A program made the position numbers and the translations under genes. From Streptomyces sp. RKAG293 (GTDB lineage Bacteria > Actinomycetota > Actinomycetes > Streptomycetales > Streptomycetaceae): 64,000 nt of DNA. Positions 41,623-50,011 of the stretch are shown one piece after another (position 1 is the first letter of the stretch; every line of letters starts with the position of its first letter). The stretch is from positions 7,115,001-7,179,000 of the forward strand of contig NZ_JAJOZB010000001.1 of the NCBI RefSeq assembly GCF_023701745.1. Reading direction: 5' to 3'. The notes beneath the pieces were generated by a model. The model searched no databases. It had not been told where the DNA came from and saw only the letters and a list, made by a program, of their open reading frames with translations.

Positions 41623-42741
41623 TCAATCCCGGTCCCAGCCGGCGTCGACCTCGAGGAACCGCCCCAGATCGGCGACCTCGGCCTCGATACCGCGCGCGAC
41701 GACGGCGTCGAGCGGCGGCCGGAACGGGTCGACGCGGACGGTGAGCCGGCCGCCGCTGCCCCGCTCGTGCCGCCAGACGCCGACCACCTCACCGTCGACC
41801 AGCACGCACGGGGTGAGGAACCCGCCGCCGGTCGCGACGAGCCGGGCGAAGGACGGATCCAGCAGCAGATCCCGGTCGTGGTAGCCGAGCAGATACGGGT
41901 CGAAGTGCCCGATCAGCCGGACGGCCGGTTCCGGTGGCCGCGGCGCGTCCGTGCCGGCCGCCACCCGCAGCGGGCCGACCGGTCCCGCGATCTCCGCCAG
42001 CTTCTCCCCGGCCGCCTGGAAGCCGCGCCGGGCCTGGCCGGCGGGCAGGCCCGACCACTTGGCGAAGTCCTTCTCGGCCGTGGGTCCGTAGGCCGAGACA
42101 TATCGCTCGGCGAGCGCGGCCAGCGCCTCGGTCCCCGACAGGTCCGGTCCGGCGACCCCGTCGAGCCACTCCTCGCGCAGCACATAAGTCGACTTGTCGC
42201 CCTCGGTCTCGGGCCCCCGGCACACCAGACCCGTCGCCGCCGCGTACAGCAGCAGATGGGCCGGCGCCTGGCTGCGCGGATCCAGGGCCAGGCCGAGCTC
42301 GCCGAGGCCGCGCACGAGGTCGTCGCGGAGCATCGGCGGGCGCCCGGCCAGCACCTTCTCCAGCGCGGGAAGCGCGCGGGCGCAGGTCTCCTCGTCCAGG
42401 CCGAGCCGCAGTCGTCTGCCGCGCTGCGCGGCGGCGGCACGCGGGCCCAGCAGCGACGTCATCCAGCGCACGTCCGCCGCCGGGGCGGCGTGCAGGGTGC
42501 CGCGCATCAGCCACGTACGGACCAGCGACCGGTCACCGGCGCCGCACGCCGCGTCGACGTCCCCGGCGGTGAGCCCCGAGGTCCTGGCGCGCACCTGCAA
42601 CCGGCACGCCTTGGCGTCCTGTGCCTGCAGCGCGCCGGCCCGGCGCGCCGCGTCGACGACCCCGGCCCCGTCGCGCGGGCCGGCCAGCCCCTGGGCGTGG
42701 ACGCGCCAGGACCGCACCTGGGCGGGCGTCAGTTCCGGCAT
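41623..42741 (-). CDS. Winged-helix DNA-binding domain protein (PF06224-like)
   Basis: This 372-residue protein is of the AlkX/YcaQ-like family that unhooks DNA crosslinks in some members and is uncharacterised in most actinobacteria. It shows QDAKACRLQVRART, LVRTWLMRGTLHAAPAADVRWMTSLLGPRA (the family RTWxMRGTLH motif), a middle helical domain, then VRLIGHFDPYLLGYHDRDLLLDP and GGGFLTPCVLVDGEVVGVWRHER near the C-terminus. ATG 42741 is preferred because AGGA lies 8 bases upstream; another ATG is three codons earlier. Confidence 0.87.
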   Translation of the reverse strand: MPELTPAQVRSWRVHAQGLAGPRDGAGVVDAARRAGALQAQDAKACRLQVRARTSGLTAGDVDAACGAGDRSLVRTWLMRGTLHAAPAADVRWMTSLLGPRAAAAQRGRRLRLGLDEETCARALPALEKVLAGRPPMLRDDLVRGLGELGLALDPRSQAPAHLLLYAAATGLVCRGPETEGDKSTYVLREEWLDGVAGPDLSGTEALAALAERYVSAYGPTAEKDFAKWSGLPAGQARRGFQAAGEKLAEIAGPVGPLRVAAGTDAPRPPEPAVRLIGHFDPYLLGYHDRDLLLDPSFARLVATGGGFLTPCVLVDGEVVGVWRHERGSGGRLTVRVDPFRPPLDAVVARGIEAEVADLGRFLEVDAGWDRD

Positions 42742-42825
42742 GGATCCCATCCTGCCGCACCCGCCGCCCAGCGCTTGTGCATCCGATCACGAACGGCCCG
42801 TTCCTCCCGCTGCCGAGCGGCCGTG

Positions 42826-43695
42826 TCACCCCTTGCCGAAGTGCTCCAGCGGGAAGGCGCCGGACGCCAGGGCGGTCTGGGTGAAGGATCCGGCCAGTTC
42901 GGTGAGACGGGCGACGCCGGTGGCGCCGAGGTGCTCGTACGGGGCCCGGTCGACGCGGTCGGTGCCGGCTTCGATGTCCCGCCGCAGCTCGACGCCCGCG
43001 TCGGTCAGCTCGCCCGCCGCGTCGAGCAGCCCGCGCTCCCGCAGCCGGTCCTGGGCGGCGGCCCACTGCTCGGCCGTCCAGCCCCTGCTGGCCTGGACGA
43101 AGCGGGGGGTGAAGCCCTTGCCGGTCGCGGTGTGGCTGACGATGGCCTCCAGGCCGTCGAGCTCGGCCGCGACCAGCGCGGCGAGGTGCCCGTCGCCGCG
43201 GTGCTCGCGCAGCAGCGTGGCGGCGTGCCAGAGCGCGAGGTGCGGTTCCGTGGGCACCGGCAGGTCGGCGTTGGCGGCGTAGAGCGGGCGGGCGGCCCGG
43301 TCGCAGGCCTCGGTGGCGCGCAGCGCCAGGGCGGCGGCCTCCGCCATCTCCGGCGAGGCGACGGTGTCCGCGCCGAGCAGCCGGGTGAGCGCGGTGTCGA
43401 CGGCGCGCAGCCGGGCGTCGATGACGGCCTCGGGGGTGGCGATCGTCCAGGCGCGCGGGATGTGCCGGGCCACCAGGTCGTGGTTGAAGTTGTAGAAGGT
43501 CGCGGTGACCGTACCGGCTCCGACGGCCCCCAGCGGCGCCGCCCGGCCCGCGAAGTACGTCATGCTGCCGGGCTCGAGGCCGAGCCGGGAGAGTTCGGCG
43601 GCGAACTCGGGCGAGAAGTACGTACTGGAGTGCAGCGGGTTGAGAGTGTTCTGACAGCGGCGCGACGCGCGGGGGTCCGAAGCGGTAGTAGTCAT
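42826..43695 (-). CDS. SCO6745 family protein (helix-turn-helix-like)
   Basis: The 289-residue protein matches the actinobacterial SCO6745 family: NTLNPLHSSTYFSPEFAAELSRLGLEPGSMTYFAGRAAPLG near the start, TFYNFNHDLVARHIPRAWTIATP, PTEPHLALWHAATLLREHRGDGHLAALV, and FTPRFVQASRGWTAEQWAAAQDRLRERGLL. The last part looks like a winged helix. Function is unknown. The ATG is 10 bp downstream of a TetR-like half-symmetric site. The gene is divergent from the flavin/PNPOx-like gene. Confidence 0.87.
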   Translation of the reverse strand: MTTTASDPRASRRCQNTLNPLHSSTYFSPEFAAELSRLGLEPGSMTYFAGRAAPLGAVGAGTVTATFYNFNHDLVARHIPRAWTIATPEAVIDARLRAVDTALTRLLGADTVASPEMAEAAALALRATEACDRAARPLYAANADLPVPTEPHLALWHAATLLREHRGDGHLAALVAAELDGLEAIVSHTATGKGFTPRFVQASRGWTAEQWAAAQDRLRERGLLDAAGELTDAGVELRRDIEAGTDRVDRAPYEHLGATGVARLTELAGSFTQTALASGAFPLEHFGKG

Positions 43696-43705
43696 GAACC
43701 CAGGT

Positions 43706-43721
43706 TACCGACCGGTCAGCA
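43706..43721. promoter_or_regulatory. TetR-type operator candidate
   Basis: TACCGACCGGTCAGCA is an imperfect version of the palindrome TACCGACCGGTCGGTA, which occurs widely at TetR sites in Streptomyces. It starts 10 bp upstream of the SCO6745-like gene. Confidence 0.4.
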
Positions 43722-43871
43722 TGCTGCCGAGAGACGTGCACACGTTCCGGCCATAGCGACGGAAAACGTTGTACGAGAAGTTCCAGGATCATGAATCGGT
43801 GGAAGGAGCGGCGGCAAAGTGATGAGATCGATAGTATTGAGGTGTCCGCTGTACGTCCTACGGAGGCCCTG

Positions 43872-44567
43872 ATGTCCACCGACATACCCGCGCGCATGCT
43901 CCCGGTCACGGATCGGACCCGTCATCGGCGGCTGCGGGAGCAGGGCAGTGTGTCCCGCGACGACCTGGACGCGGTGCTGGGCGCCGGCTTCGTCTGCCAC
44001 CTCGCCGTGGTGGTGGACGGCTCGCCGCTGGCGGTCCCCACCGTCTACGGATTCGACGCCGCCGCCGACACGCTCTATCTGCACGGCTCGGCCGCCAGCC
44101 GCAGCCTGGTGCAGTCGCCCGGGGCGTCCGTCTGCGTCACCGTCACCCACATCGACGGACTGGTGCTGGCCCGGTCCGTCTTCGAGCACAGCGTCAACTA
44201 CCGCAGCGCGATGGTGCTCGGGGTGCCGCGCGCCGTCACCGATCCCGACGAGAAGCTGCACGGGCTGCGCGTCCTGGCCGAGCAGTCCGCGCCCGGCCGG
44301 TGGGACTACGCGCGCGGCCCGTCCCGCAAGGAGCTCGCCGCCACCACGCTGCTCGCGCTCGGGATCGACGAGGCCTCGGTGAAGACCAGCACCGGCCACA
44401 CCGACGACGCCGACGGCCCCGACGGCGAACTGCCGGTATGGGCCGGGGTGCTGCCGCTGCTCCACACCTGGGGCGAGCCCGAGCCTGACCCGGCCCTGCG
44501 AGCCGGCATCCCGCTCCCGCCGCACGTCGCGGAGCGGGCGGGCACGCCGGCTGATCTGCCGGGCTGA
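43872..44567 (+). CDS. Pyridoxamine 5'-phosphate oxidase-like flavoprotein
   Basis: The 231-residue protein has the split-barrel FMN-binding fold of PF12900-type proteins: LLREQGSV-like start, FVCHLAVVVDGSPLAVPTVYGFDAAADTLYLHGSAASRSL, SVCVTVTHIDGLVLARSVFEHSVNYRSAMVLG, and RKELAATTLLALGIDEASVKTSTG. Members bind FMN or F420 and act on unknown substrates; some are nitroimidazole-resistance-like. GGAGG lies 8 bases before ATG 43872. The gene is divergent from the SCO6745-like gene and convergent to the enoyl-CoA hydratase. Confidence 0.85.
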   Translation: MSTDIPARMLPVTDRTRHRRLREQGSVSRDDLDAVLGAGFVCHLAVVVDGSPLAVPTVYGFDAAADTLYLHGSAASRSLVQSPGASVCVTVTHIDGLVLARSVFEHSVNYRSAMVLGVPRAVTDPDEKLHGLRVLAEQSAPGRWDYARGPSRKELAATTLLALGIDEASVKTSTGHTDDADGPDGELPVWAGVLPLLHTWGEPEPDPALRAGIPLPPHVAERAGTPADLPG

Positions 44568-44573
44568 TCTCCG

Positions 44574-44619
44574 GGGCCGGTCCTGAAGGCCTCCCGGGGC
44601 CGGCCTTCAGGACCGGCCC
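44574..44619. terminator. Strong bidirectional hairpin terminator
   Basis: A perfect 18-bp stem (GGGCCGGTCCTGAAGGCC / GGCCTTCAGGACCGGCCC) with a 10-base loop separates the convergent PNPOx-like and enoyl-CoA hydratase genes. Confidence 0.9.
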
Positions 44620-44630
44620 TCCGGGCCGGG

Positions 44631-45425
44631 TCAGCCGGCCGTCGGCGACCAGGCGAACCGGGCCGGCCGGCCCTCCAGGAAGGCGGCGACGCCCTCGGCC
44701 GTGTCCTCGCTCGCGCGCGCCTGCCGCTCCCAGTGCTCGATCCGCGACGGGTCCAGGCCGGGCGCCGCGAACTCCTTCGCCGCGGCCTGGGTGAGCTGCG
44801 AGCGCGAGGCCAGGACGGCGGTGAACTCCGCGACCCGCTTGTCGAGTTGCCCGTCCGGGAGCACCTCGTCGACGAGCCCGGTCCGCAGTGCCCGCTCATG
44901 GTCGATCAACTCGGCCGAGAACAGCAGGTACTTGGCGGTCGCGGGCCCGACCAGGCCGACCAGCCGCCGGGTGGACGAGGCGGCGTAGACGATGCCGAGC
45001 CGGGCCGGGGTGACGCCGAAGCGCGCCCCCTCGGCCGCGAACCGCAGATCGCAGGCGGCGGCGAGCTGGCAGCCGCCGCCCACACAGAAGCCGCGCACGG
45101 CCGCGATCGTCGGCTTCGGGAAGGCGGCCAGGGCCTCCTCGGCCCGGACCGCCGCGTCCTGCGTCCGGGCGGAGCCGCTGCCGGCCTCCCGCAGCCCCGA
45201 GATGTCCGCGCCCGCGCAGAAGGTGCCGTCCGCCCCGGTGAGCACCAGGACCCGGACGGCCGGATCGGAGGCGAGCCCGTCCAGCAGGCCGGGGAGCGCC
45301 TCCCACATCTGCGTGGTCATGGCGTTCCGCTTCGCCGGATTGCTGATCGTCACCGTGGCGGTGCCGTCCGCGATGTCCAGCAGCAGTCCGGGCTGTGGGC
45401 CGGGCTTCGGGCCGGGCTCGGGCAT
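44631..45425 (-). CDS. Enoyl-CoA hydratase-related protein
   Basis: This 264-residue crotonase-family protein has the oxyanion-hole segments GTFCAGADISGLREAG and GFCVGGGCQLAAACDLRFAAEGARFGVTPARLGIVY. The C-terminal helices follow (EHWERQARASEDTAEGVAAFLEGRPARFA). The N-terminus is Pro/Gly-rich (MPEPGPKPGPQPG). The reaction cannot be assigned beyond CoA-thioester chemistry. It is a single gene, divergent from the HdeD-like gene. Confidence 0.9.
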   Translation of the reverse strand: MPEPGPKPGPQPGLLLDIADGTATVTISNPAKRNAMTTQMWEALPGLLDGLASDPAVRVLVLTGADGTFCAGADISGLREAGSGSARTQDAAVRAEEALAAFPKPTIAAVRGFCVGGGCQLAAACDLRFAAEGARFGVTPARLGIVYAASSTRRLVGLVGPATAKYLLFSAELIDHERALRTGLVDEVLPDGQLDKRVAEFTAVLASRSQLTQAAAKEFAAPGLDPSRIEHWERQARASEDTAEGVAAFLEGRPARFAWSPTAG

Positions 45426-45569
45426 CCGGGCTCCCCTTCCGTATGTTCCGCATGTCCCGCGCGGCGCGCGTGCTGTGCGCAGGTGGCCGATCATCGGATC
45501 CTATCCGCGACCGAATAGGGGTAAAAAGGCCATAGGGCACATCCATTCGATCGAGGCGAGGAGGCAGCC

Positions 45570-46295
45570 GTGGCCGCACTCAGGAAGCGGGACCCGCGAC
45601 CGGAGGCCCGGATCAGCCGCAGTTTCGGATGGCTCACCGCACTCGGCGCCGTACTGGTGCTGTGCGGGCTGTTCGGTCTCGCCTACACGGCCTTCGCCAC
45701 CCTCACCTCGGTGCTGCTCTTCGGCTGGCTGCTGCTGATCGGGGGCTTCGTCGGCCTGCTGCACGCCGTCCAGTCGCGCGACACGAACTTCTTCTGGCTC
45801 GCGCTGGTCGTCGCCGCGCTGAACCTGGCGGCCGGCGTCGTCGTCATCCGCAGGCCGGACGGCACCGCCGCGGCACTGACGATGTTCGCCGCCCTGCTCT
45901 TCCTGGCCGGTGGGGTGTTCCGGCTGTTCGGCGGACTGGTGGTGCGCGGCCCGCAGACGGTCTCGACCGTGCTGCAGGGCGCGGTCGGCATCCTGCTGGG
46001 CGTCCTGGTGCTGGCCAACTGGCCGGAGAGCAGCCGGTACGTCCTCGGCTTCTTCTTCTCCCTCATGCTGCTCTTCGACGGCCTGGGGCTGATGGCCGGC
46101 GGTATCGGCGGCCGGCGCGTCGTCGGCATGGTCACGGACGCCCGCGCCGAGGCGGCGGCCCAGGGGGAAGCGCGGGGGGAGGGCGTGGCGGGGCCGGGCC
46201 CGGAAGCCGCGGCGCCGGCGGGACCGCCGAATGACCCGATGGTGGAACATTCCACGAAGCAGGAACAAGGCGATCGGAATCAATCGCCCGAGTGA
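45570..46295 (+). CDS. HdeD family (DUF308) membrane protein
   Basis: The 241-residue protein has six hydrophobic helices between residues 20 and 180, including LTALGAVLVLCGLFGLAYTAF, LLFGWLLLIGGFVGLLHAV and YVLGFFFSLMLLFDGLGLMAGG, as in HdeD-type acid-resistance proteins. The C-terminal tail (about 55 residues, Ala/Gly/Pro/Glu-rich) is unusually long and probably disordered. The role in actinobacteria is not established. The start is GTG 45570, with GAGGAGG about 8 bases before it. Confidence 0.85.
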   Translation: MAALRKRDPRPEARISRSFGWLTALGAVLVLCGLFGLAYTAFATLTSVLLFGWLLLIGGFVGLLHAVQSRDTNFFWLALVVAALNLAAGVVVIRRPDGTAAALTMFAALLFLAGGVFRLFGGLVVRGPQTVSTVLQGAVGILLGVLVLANWPESSRYVLGFFFSLMLLFDGLGLMAGGIGGRRVVGMVTDARAEAAAQGEARGEGVAGPGPEAAAPAGPPNDPMVEHSTKQEQGDRNQSPE

Positions 46296-46459
46296 CAAAG
46301 TCTTTCGCCGATGGACATGAAGCGCCGAAAAGTGCGGACTTACGGGCACCCGCCCGGTGAACTGCCCCCACTCCGGAGACTCGATCCGTGAGGCGGATCT
46401 CGTCGTCGGCCCGACAGCGGGCAGTGGCGGGAACTGCGGGGACACGTCACACGAAGGCG

Positions 46460-47023
46460 ATGGTGGATGCCGTCATGGAGGTCCGCGGGAGCGTCCCGCC
46501 CGATCCGGCGACGGCCGAGGTGCCGGTCGATCCGGATGATCCGGGTGGTCCTGGCGCTTCGGGCGGGCCGGGCGCTCCGTTCGCGGCGCCACCGCCGTAC
46601 GCCGGGGCGTGGCGCTTCACCGCACCGGCGGTGGACTCCTCGGTACCCCAGGTCCGGCACGGTGTCCGGGATCTCATCACCGACCGGAGGGTGCCCGTCG
46701 GCGACGATCTGATGGCCGGCATCCTGCTGATCGTGTCGGAGCTGGTGACCAACGCGGTCCGGCACGCGGCGCTGCTGTCACCGCAGATCACCATCGAGAT
46801 CGCGGTGGGCCCCGACTGGATCCGGGTCGGCGTCGAGGACAACCACCCGTACCGCCCCAAGGCGCTGGAAGCGGAGTACGGCGACACCGGCGGCCGTGGC
46901 CTGCTGCTGGTCAAGGCCATCACGGCGGAAGCCGGCGGGATGTGCGACGTGACGCACACCGACTCCGGCGGCAAGGTGATCTGGGCGCTGCTGCCACTGC
47001 CGATCACGAACCTTCAACGCTGA
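46460..47023 (+). CDS. ATP-binding (HATPase_c) anti-sigma-factor-like protein
   Basis: A Gly/Pro-rich N-terminal segment is followed by a single GHKL ATPase domain: LLIVSELVTNAVRHA (N box), VGVEDNHPYRP (G1) and GDTGGRGLLLVKAITAEAGG (G2). There is no kinase dimerisation domain. Such proteins (RsbW/SpoIIAB-like) bind and regulate sigma factors or anti-anti-sigma factors and are numerous in Streptomyces. The start is uncertain (ATG 46460, GTG 46463 or the earlier GTG 46388). Its stop lies inside the first unit of a 23-bp tandem repeat. Confidence 0.8.
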   Translation: MVDAVMEVRGSVPPDPATAEVPVDPDDPGGPGASGGPGAPFAAPPPYAGAWRFTAPAVDSSVPQVRHGVRDLITDRRVPVGDDLMAGILLIVSELVTNAVRHAALLSPQITIEIAVGPDWIRVGVEDNHPYRPKALEAEYGDTGGRGLLLVKAITAEAGGMCDVTHTDSGGKVIWALLPLPITNLQR

Positions 47024-47068
47024 CGGTCACGACCCTCCAGCGCTGACGATCACGAACCTTCACCGCTG
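47005..47068. repeat. 23-bp tandem repeat (2.8 copies) at the ATPase gene stop
   Basis: CACGAACCTTCAACGCTGAC-GGT, CACGACCCTCCAGCGCTGAC-GAT and CACGAACCTTCACCGCTG follow one another. The stop TGA of the ATPase gene lies in the first copy. Confidence 0.85.
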
Positions 47069-47124
47069 TGGAGCCGGCCCGCCGGGGCCGCTCCGTGGAG
47101 CCGCCCCGGCGGATCAGCACGTTC

Positions 47125-47733
47125 CTACCAGCCGGCGTCGCCGGTCAGCTCGCGGATCGCGGGCAGCGACGCGTCCCACACCGTTCCGAACCAGGCGGAG
47201 AACGGGCCGCGCTCGCGGATCTCCTCCAGCTCCGGCGGCGTCACGAACGCGGTCTCGCCGATCTCCTCGGGGTCGGGCCGCAGCTGCGCCCGCACGAGGC
47301 CGACGAACAAGTGGTTGAACTCCTGCTCGACCAGCCCGGACTCCGGGTCCGGGTGGTTGTAGCGGACGGTGCCGGCCTCACGCAGCAGCGCGGGAGCCGT
47401 TCCCAGCTCCTCCGCGGTGCGGCGGGCGGCGGCCACGAACGGCGGCTCCGCCGGGTACGGGTGCCCGCAGCAGGTGTTCGACCAGACGCCGGGGGAGTGG
47501 TACTTGCCCATCGCCCGGCGCTGGAGCAGCAGCCGGCCCTCGTCGTCGAAGAGGAAGACGGAGAAGGCCCGGTGCAGCCGGCCGGGGGCCAGGTGCGCGG
47601 ACAGCTTCTCGGCGGTGCCGATCGTCACACCGGCCTCGTCGACCAGCTCCAGCATGATCGGTTCCGCGACCCCGTTGCTGGAGGGATCCGTCGCGGGGGT
47701 GCCGGGCCGGCCGGTGGCGGGACTGGTTGGCAT
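47125..47733 (-). CDS. idi: Isopentenyl-diphosphate delta-isomerase (type I)
   Basis: This Nudix-fold isomerase interconverts IPP and DMAPP, supplying isoprenoid precursors. The 202 residues have LHRAFSVFLFDDEGRLLLQRRAMGKYHSPGVWSNTCCGHP (catalytic Cys), AARRTAEELG and GLVEQEFNHLFVG (catalytic Glu). ATG 47733 is chosen because GAAGGA lies 5 bases upstream; two in-frame ATGs lie earlier. It is transcribed away from the CDP-alcohol operon and is the isoprenoid gene nearest to the hopanoid cluster, which consumes its product. Confidence 0.95.
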   Translation of the reverse strand: MPTSPATGRPGTPATDPSSNGVAEPIMLELVDEAGVTIGTAEKLSAHLAPGRLHRAFSVFLFDDEGRLLLQRRAMGKYHSPGVWSNTCCGHPYPAEPPFVAAARRTAEELGTAPALLREAGTVRYNHPDPESGLVEQEFNHLFVGLVRAQLRPDPEEIGETAFVTPPELEEIRERGPFSAWFGTVWDASLPAIRELTGDAGW

Positions 47734-48199
47734 GTCCATCCTTCGCATTCGACGACAAGTCCTCAGTCTGCCTCACGCGCCGCTCACCGAAGTGGTTGCA
47801 CCGCCTGCTCCATGTCACCCGGACGGGGTCGGTGGAACGCGCGTTCCCGGTGTGCCGGCTGCCGGTGCGACGGCGTGACGCACAGTGCGCCGGCCGCTAC
47901 CGGTGACCTCCGCCGTCCGCGATGAGCTGCGGCGATGAAGCGTCCGGGAGCCGCTGCGGCGTCACCCGGACGGCCGAGTGCGGCCACCGCACGGCCGCTG
48001 TTTGTTGCTGGGGCCCGGATCGACCATGATGATCACGTGGTTCGCATGGCGGGGAGGGCTCCGGCAAGCGCACGGGCAAGCAAACGGGTGGTGAACGGCC
48101 GCTTCCGCGGATCCGATAGCCTCTGCCGACCGCCGTCCACACCGGCCCGCCGACCGCCATCCTCGCCGGCACCCCCACATGTCCAGGGAGTGAGTTCCT
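47734..48199. promoter_or_regulatory. Divergent intergenic region between idi and the CDP-alcohol operon
   Basis: No convincing gene lies in these 466 bp. Near the right end are two imperfect copies (48121-48152 and about 48151-48173) of the sequence that opens the DUF5941 gene at 48198-48229. The first copy matches at 29 of 32 positions. AGGGAG at 48185-48190 is the ribosome site for the CTG start. Promoters of both genes are expected here but were not identified. Confidence 0.5.
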
Positions 48200-50011
48200 C
48201 TGCCGATCGCCATCCTCACCGGCCCGCCGGCTCCGGCGTCGCCGCTCGAGGGCGACCTGAGGTCGCTCGGATTCGACGTGATCGAAGCGCCGGAGTCCGG
48301 AAGCGGATCCGAAGCGGCGGCCGGCGGTCTCGCGGCACGTATCGCCGCGGTGCCCGCCACCGACCGGGTGGCCGTCGTCGACCGGCGCTTCGTCGGCCAC
48401 ACGCACGCACTGCGACTGGCGCTCACGGACCCCCGCTTCGACGCCTCCGCCGTTCCCGGCGCGCTGGCCGTACAGGCCGCGGCGCGTCCCGCGCTGGTCA
48501 GGGCGCTCGCCGCCGGGCCGGCCGGCGGCCGGGTGCCGGACGCCCTCGCCACCGCCCTCGAGGCCGAGGGCGTGCCTCCGCACCGTCCTGAGCTCGGTGT
48601 CCTGGTCGCCGCCGTACCCGCCTCGGACGCCGACCGTGCCGAAGCCGCCGCGGCCGTGGCCGCGGTCGACGGGGAGCAGGTCCGGCTGCGCAACGCCGTC
48701 AAGGCGCGCGACGGCTTCTTCACCACTTACTGCATCAGCCCGTACTCCCGGTACCTCGCGCGCTGGTGCGCCCGCCGCGGGCTGACCCCGAACCAGGTCA
48801 CCACCGCGTCCCTGCTCGTCGCGCTGATCGCGGCCGGCTGCGCGGCCACCGGCACCCGGCCCGGCTTCGTCGCCGCCGGTGTCCTGCTGATCGCCTCGTT
48901 CGTCCTGGACTGCACCGACGGGCAGCTGGCCCGCTACTCGCTGCAGTACTCGACGCTCGGCGCCTGGCTGGACGCCACCTTCGACCGGGCCAAGGAATAC
49001 GCGTACTACGCCGGCCTCGCGCTGGGCGCGGCCCGCGGCGGTGACGACGTGTGGGCGCTGGCGCTCGGCGCGATGGTGCTGCAGACCTGCCGGCACGTCG
49101 TCGACTTCTCGTTCACCGAGGCCAACCACGACGCGACGGCCAACACGAGCCCGACCGCCGCGCTGTCCGACAAGCTCGACAGCGTCGGCTGGACGGTCTG
49201 GGTGCGCCGGATGATCGTGCTGCCGATCGGTGAGCGCTGGGCGATGATCGCGGTCCTCACCGCCGTCACCACGCCGCGCACCACCCTGACCGTGCTGATC
49301 ATCGGCTGCGCGCTCGCCGCCTGCTACACCACCGCCGGCCGGGTGCTGCGCTCGCTGACCCGGAAGGCGAACCGCACCGACCGGGCCGCCCAGGCGCTCG
49401 CCGAGCTGGCCGACAGCGGTCCGCTGGCCGAAGCCGTCGCCCGCGCCACCGGGCCGCTCGCCCGCAGGCTGCCGTCCTTCACCGCCCCCGCTGTCGCCCT
49501 GCTCGGCTCCGCCGCACTGGTGGCCACCGCGGCACTGGCCCCGTGGGGCAGCTGGTGGCCGGTGCTGGCCGCCGGCGTATACGTCCTGACCTCGGGTCTG
49601 GCCGTCGCCCGGCCGCTGAAGGGCGCGCTCGACTGGCTGGTCCCGCCGTTCTTCCGGGCGGGCGAATACACCACGATCCTCGCGCTGGCGGCCGTCTCGG
49701 ACGTGAACGGCGCATTGCCCGCCGCTTTCGGCCTGGTGGCCGCCGTCGCCTACCATCACTACGACACGGTGTACCGCATCCGCGGCGGCACCGGGGCGCC
49801 ACCGAGGGCCCTGGTACGCGCGATCGGCGGACACGAGGGCAGGGCGCTGGCGGTCACCGCGGCGGCCGCCCTCGCGCACCACACAGGTTTTACCGTCACG
49901 CTGACGGTCATCGCCGGGGCGCTGACACTCGTGGTGCTCACCGAGAGCATCCGTTTCTGGGTGTCGTCAGCCGCACCCGCTGTACACGACGAATCAGGAG
50001 AACCCGCATGA
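48200..50011 (+). CDS. DUF5941 / CDP-alcohol phosphatidyltransferase fusion protein
   Basis: This protein of 603 residues (from CTG 48200) has a degenerate nucleotidyltransferase-like N-terminal third. It is followed by VKARDGFFTTYCISPYSRYLARW and GLTPNQVTTASLL, then the CDP-alcohol phosphotransferase signature DCTDGQLAR...GAWLDATFD (about residues 237-262) with all four Asp present. A C-terminal region with about six more helices completes it. The order resembles bifunctional inositol-phosphate cytidylyltransferase/DIPP-synthase enzymes. It would transfer a phosphoalcohol from a CDP-activated donor. The start is unusual: a TGA at 48191 is in frame just upstream, and IAILTGPP lies immediately after the CTG, with AGGGAG 9 bases before. 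The next candidate is GTG 48278. Confidence 0.8.
   Translation: MPIAILTGPPAPASPLEGDLRSLGFDVIEAPESGSGSEAAAGGLAARIAAVPATDRVAVVDRRFVGHTHALRLALTDPRFDASAVPGALAVQAAARPALVRALAAGPAGGRVPDALATALEAEGVPPHRPELGVLVAAVPASDADRAEAAAAVAAVDGEQVRLRNAVKARDGFFTTYCISPYSRYLARWCARRGLTPNQVTTASLLVALIAAGCAATGTRPGFVAAGVLLIASFVLDCTDGQLARYSLQYSTLGAWLDATFDRAKEYAYYAGLALGAARGGDDVWALALGAMVLQTCRHVVDFSFTEANHDATANTSPTAALSDKLDSVGWTVWVRRMIVLPIGERWAMIAVLTAVTTPRTTLTVLIIGCALAACYTTAGRVLRSLTRKANRTDRAAQALAELADSGPLAEAVARATGPLARRLPSFTAPAVALLGSAALVATAALAPWGSWWPVLAAGVYVLTSGLAVARPLKGALDWLVPPFFRAGEYTTILALAAVSDVNGALPAAFGLVAAVAYHHYDTVYRIRGGTGAPPRALVRAIGGHEGRALAVTAAAALAHHTGFTVTLTVIAGALTLVVLTESIRFWVSSAAPAVHDESGEPA

Noticed and set aside
48027..48095. 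Small frame beginning MMITWFAWRGG upstream of the DUF5941 gene
   Set aside because: It has no ribosome site of note and no family resemblance, and its frame is not related to the gene downstream.
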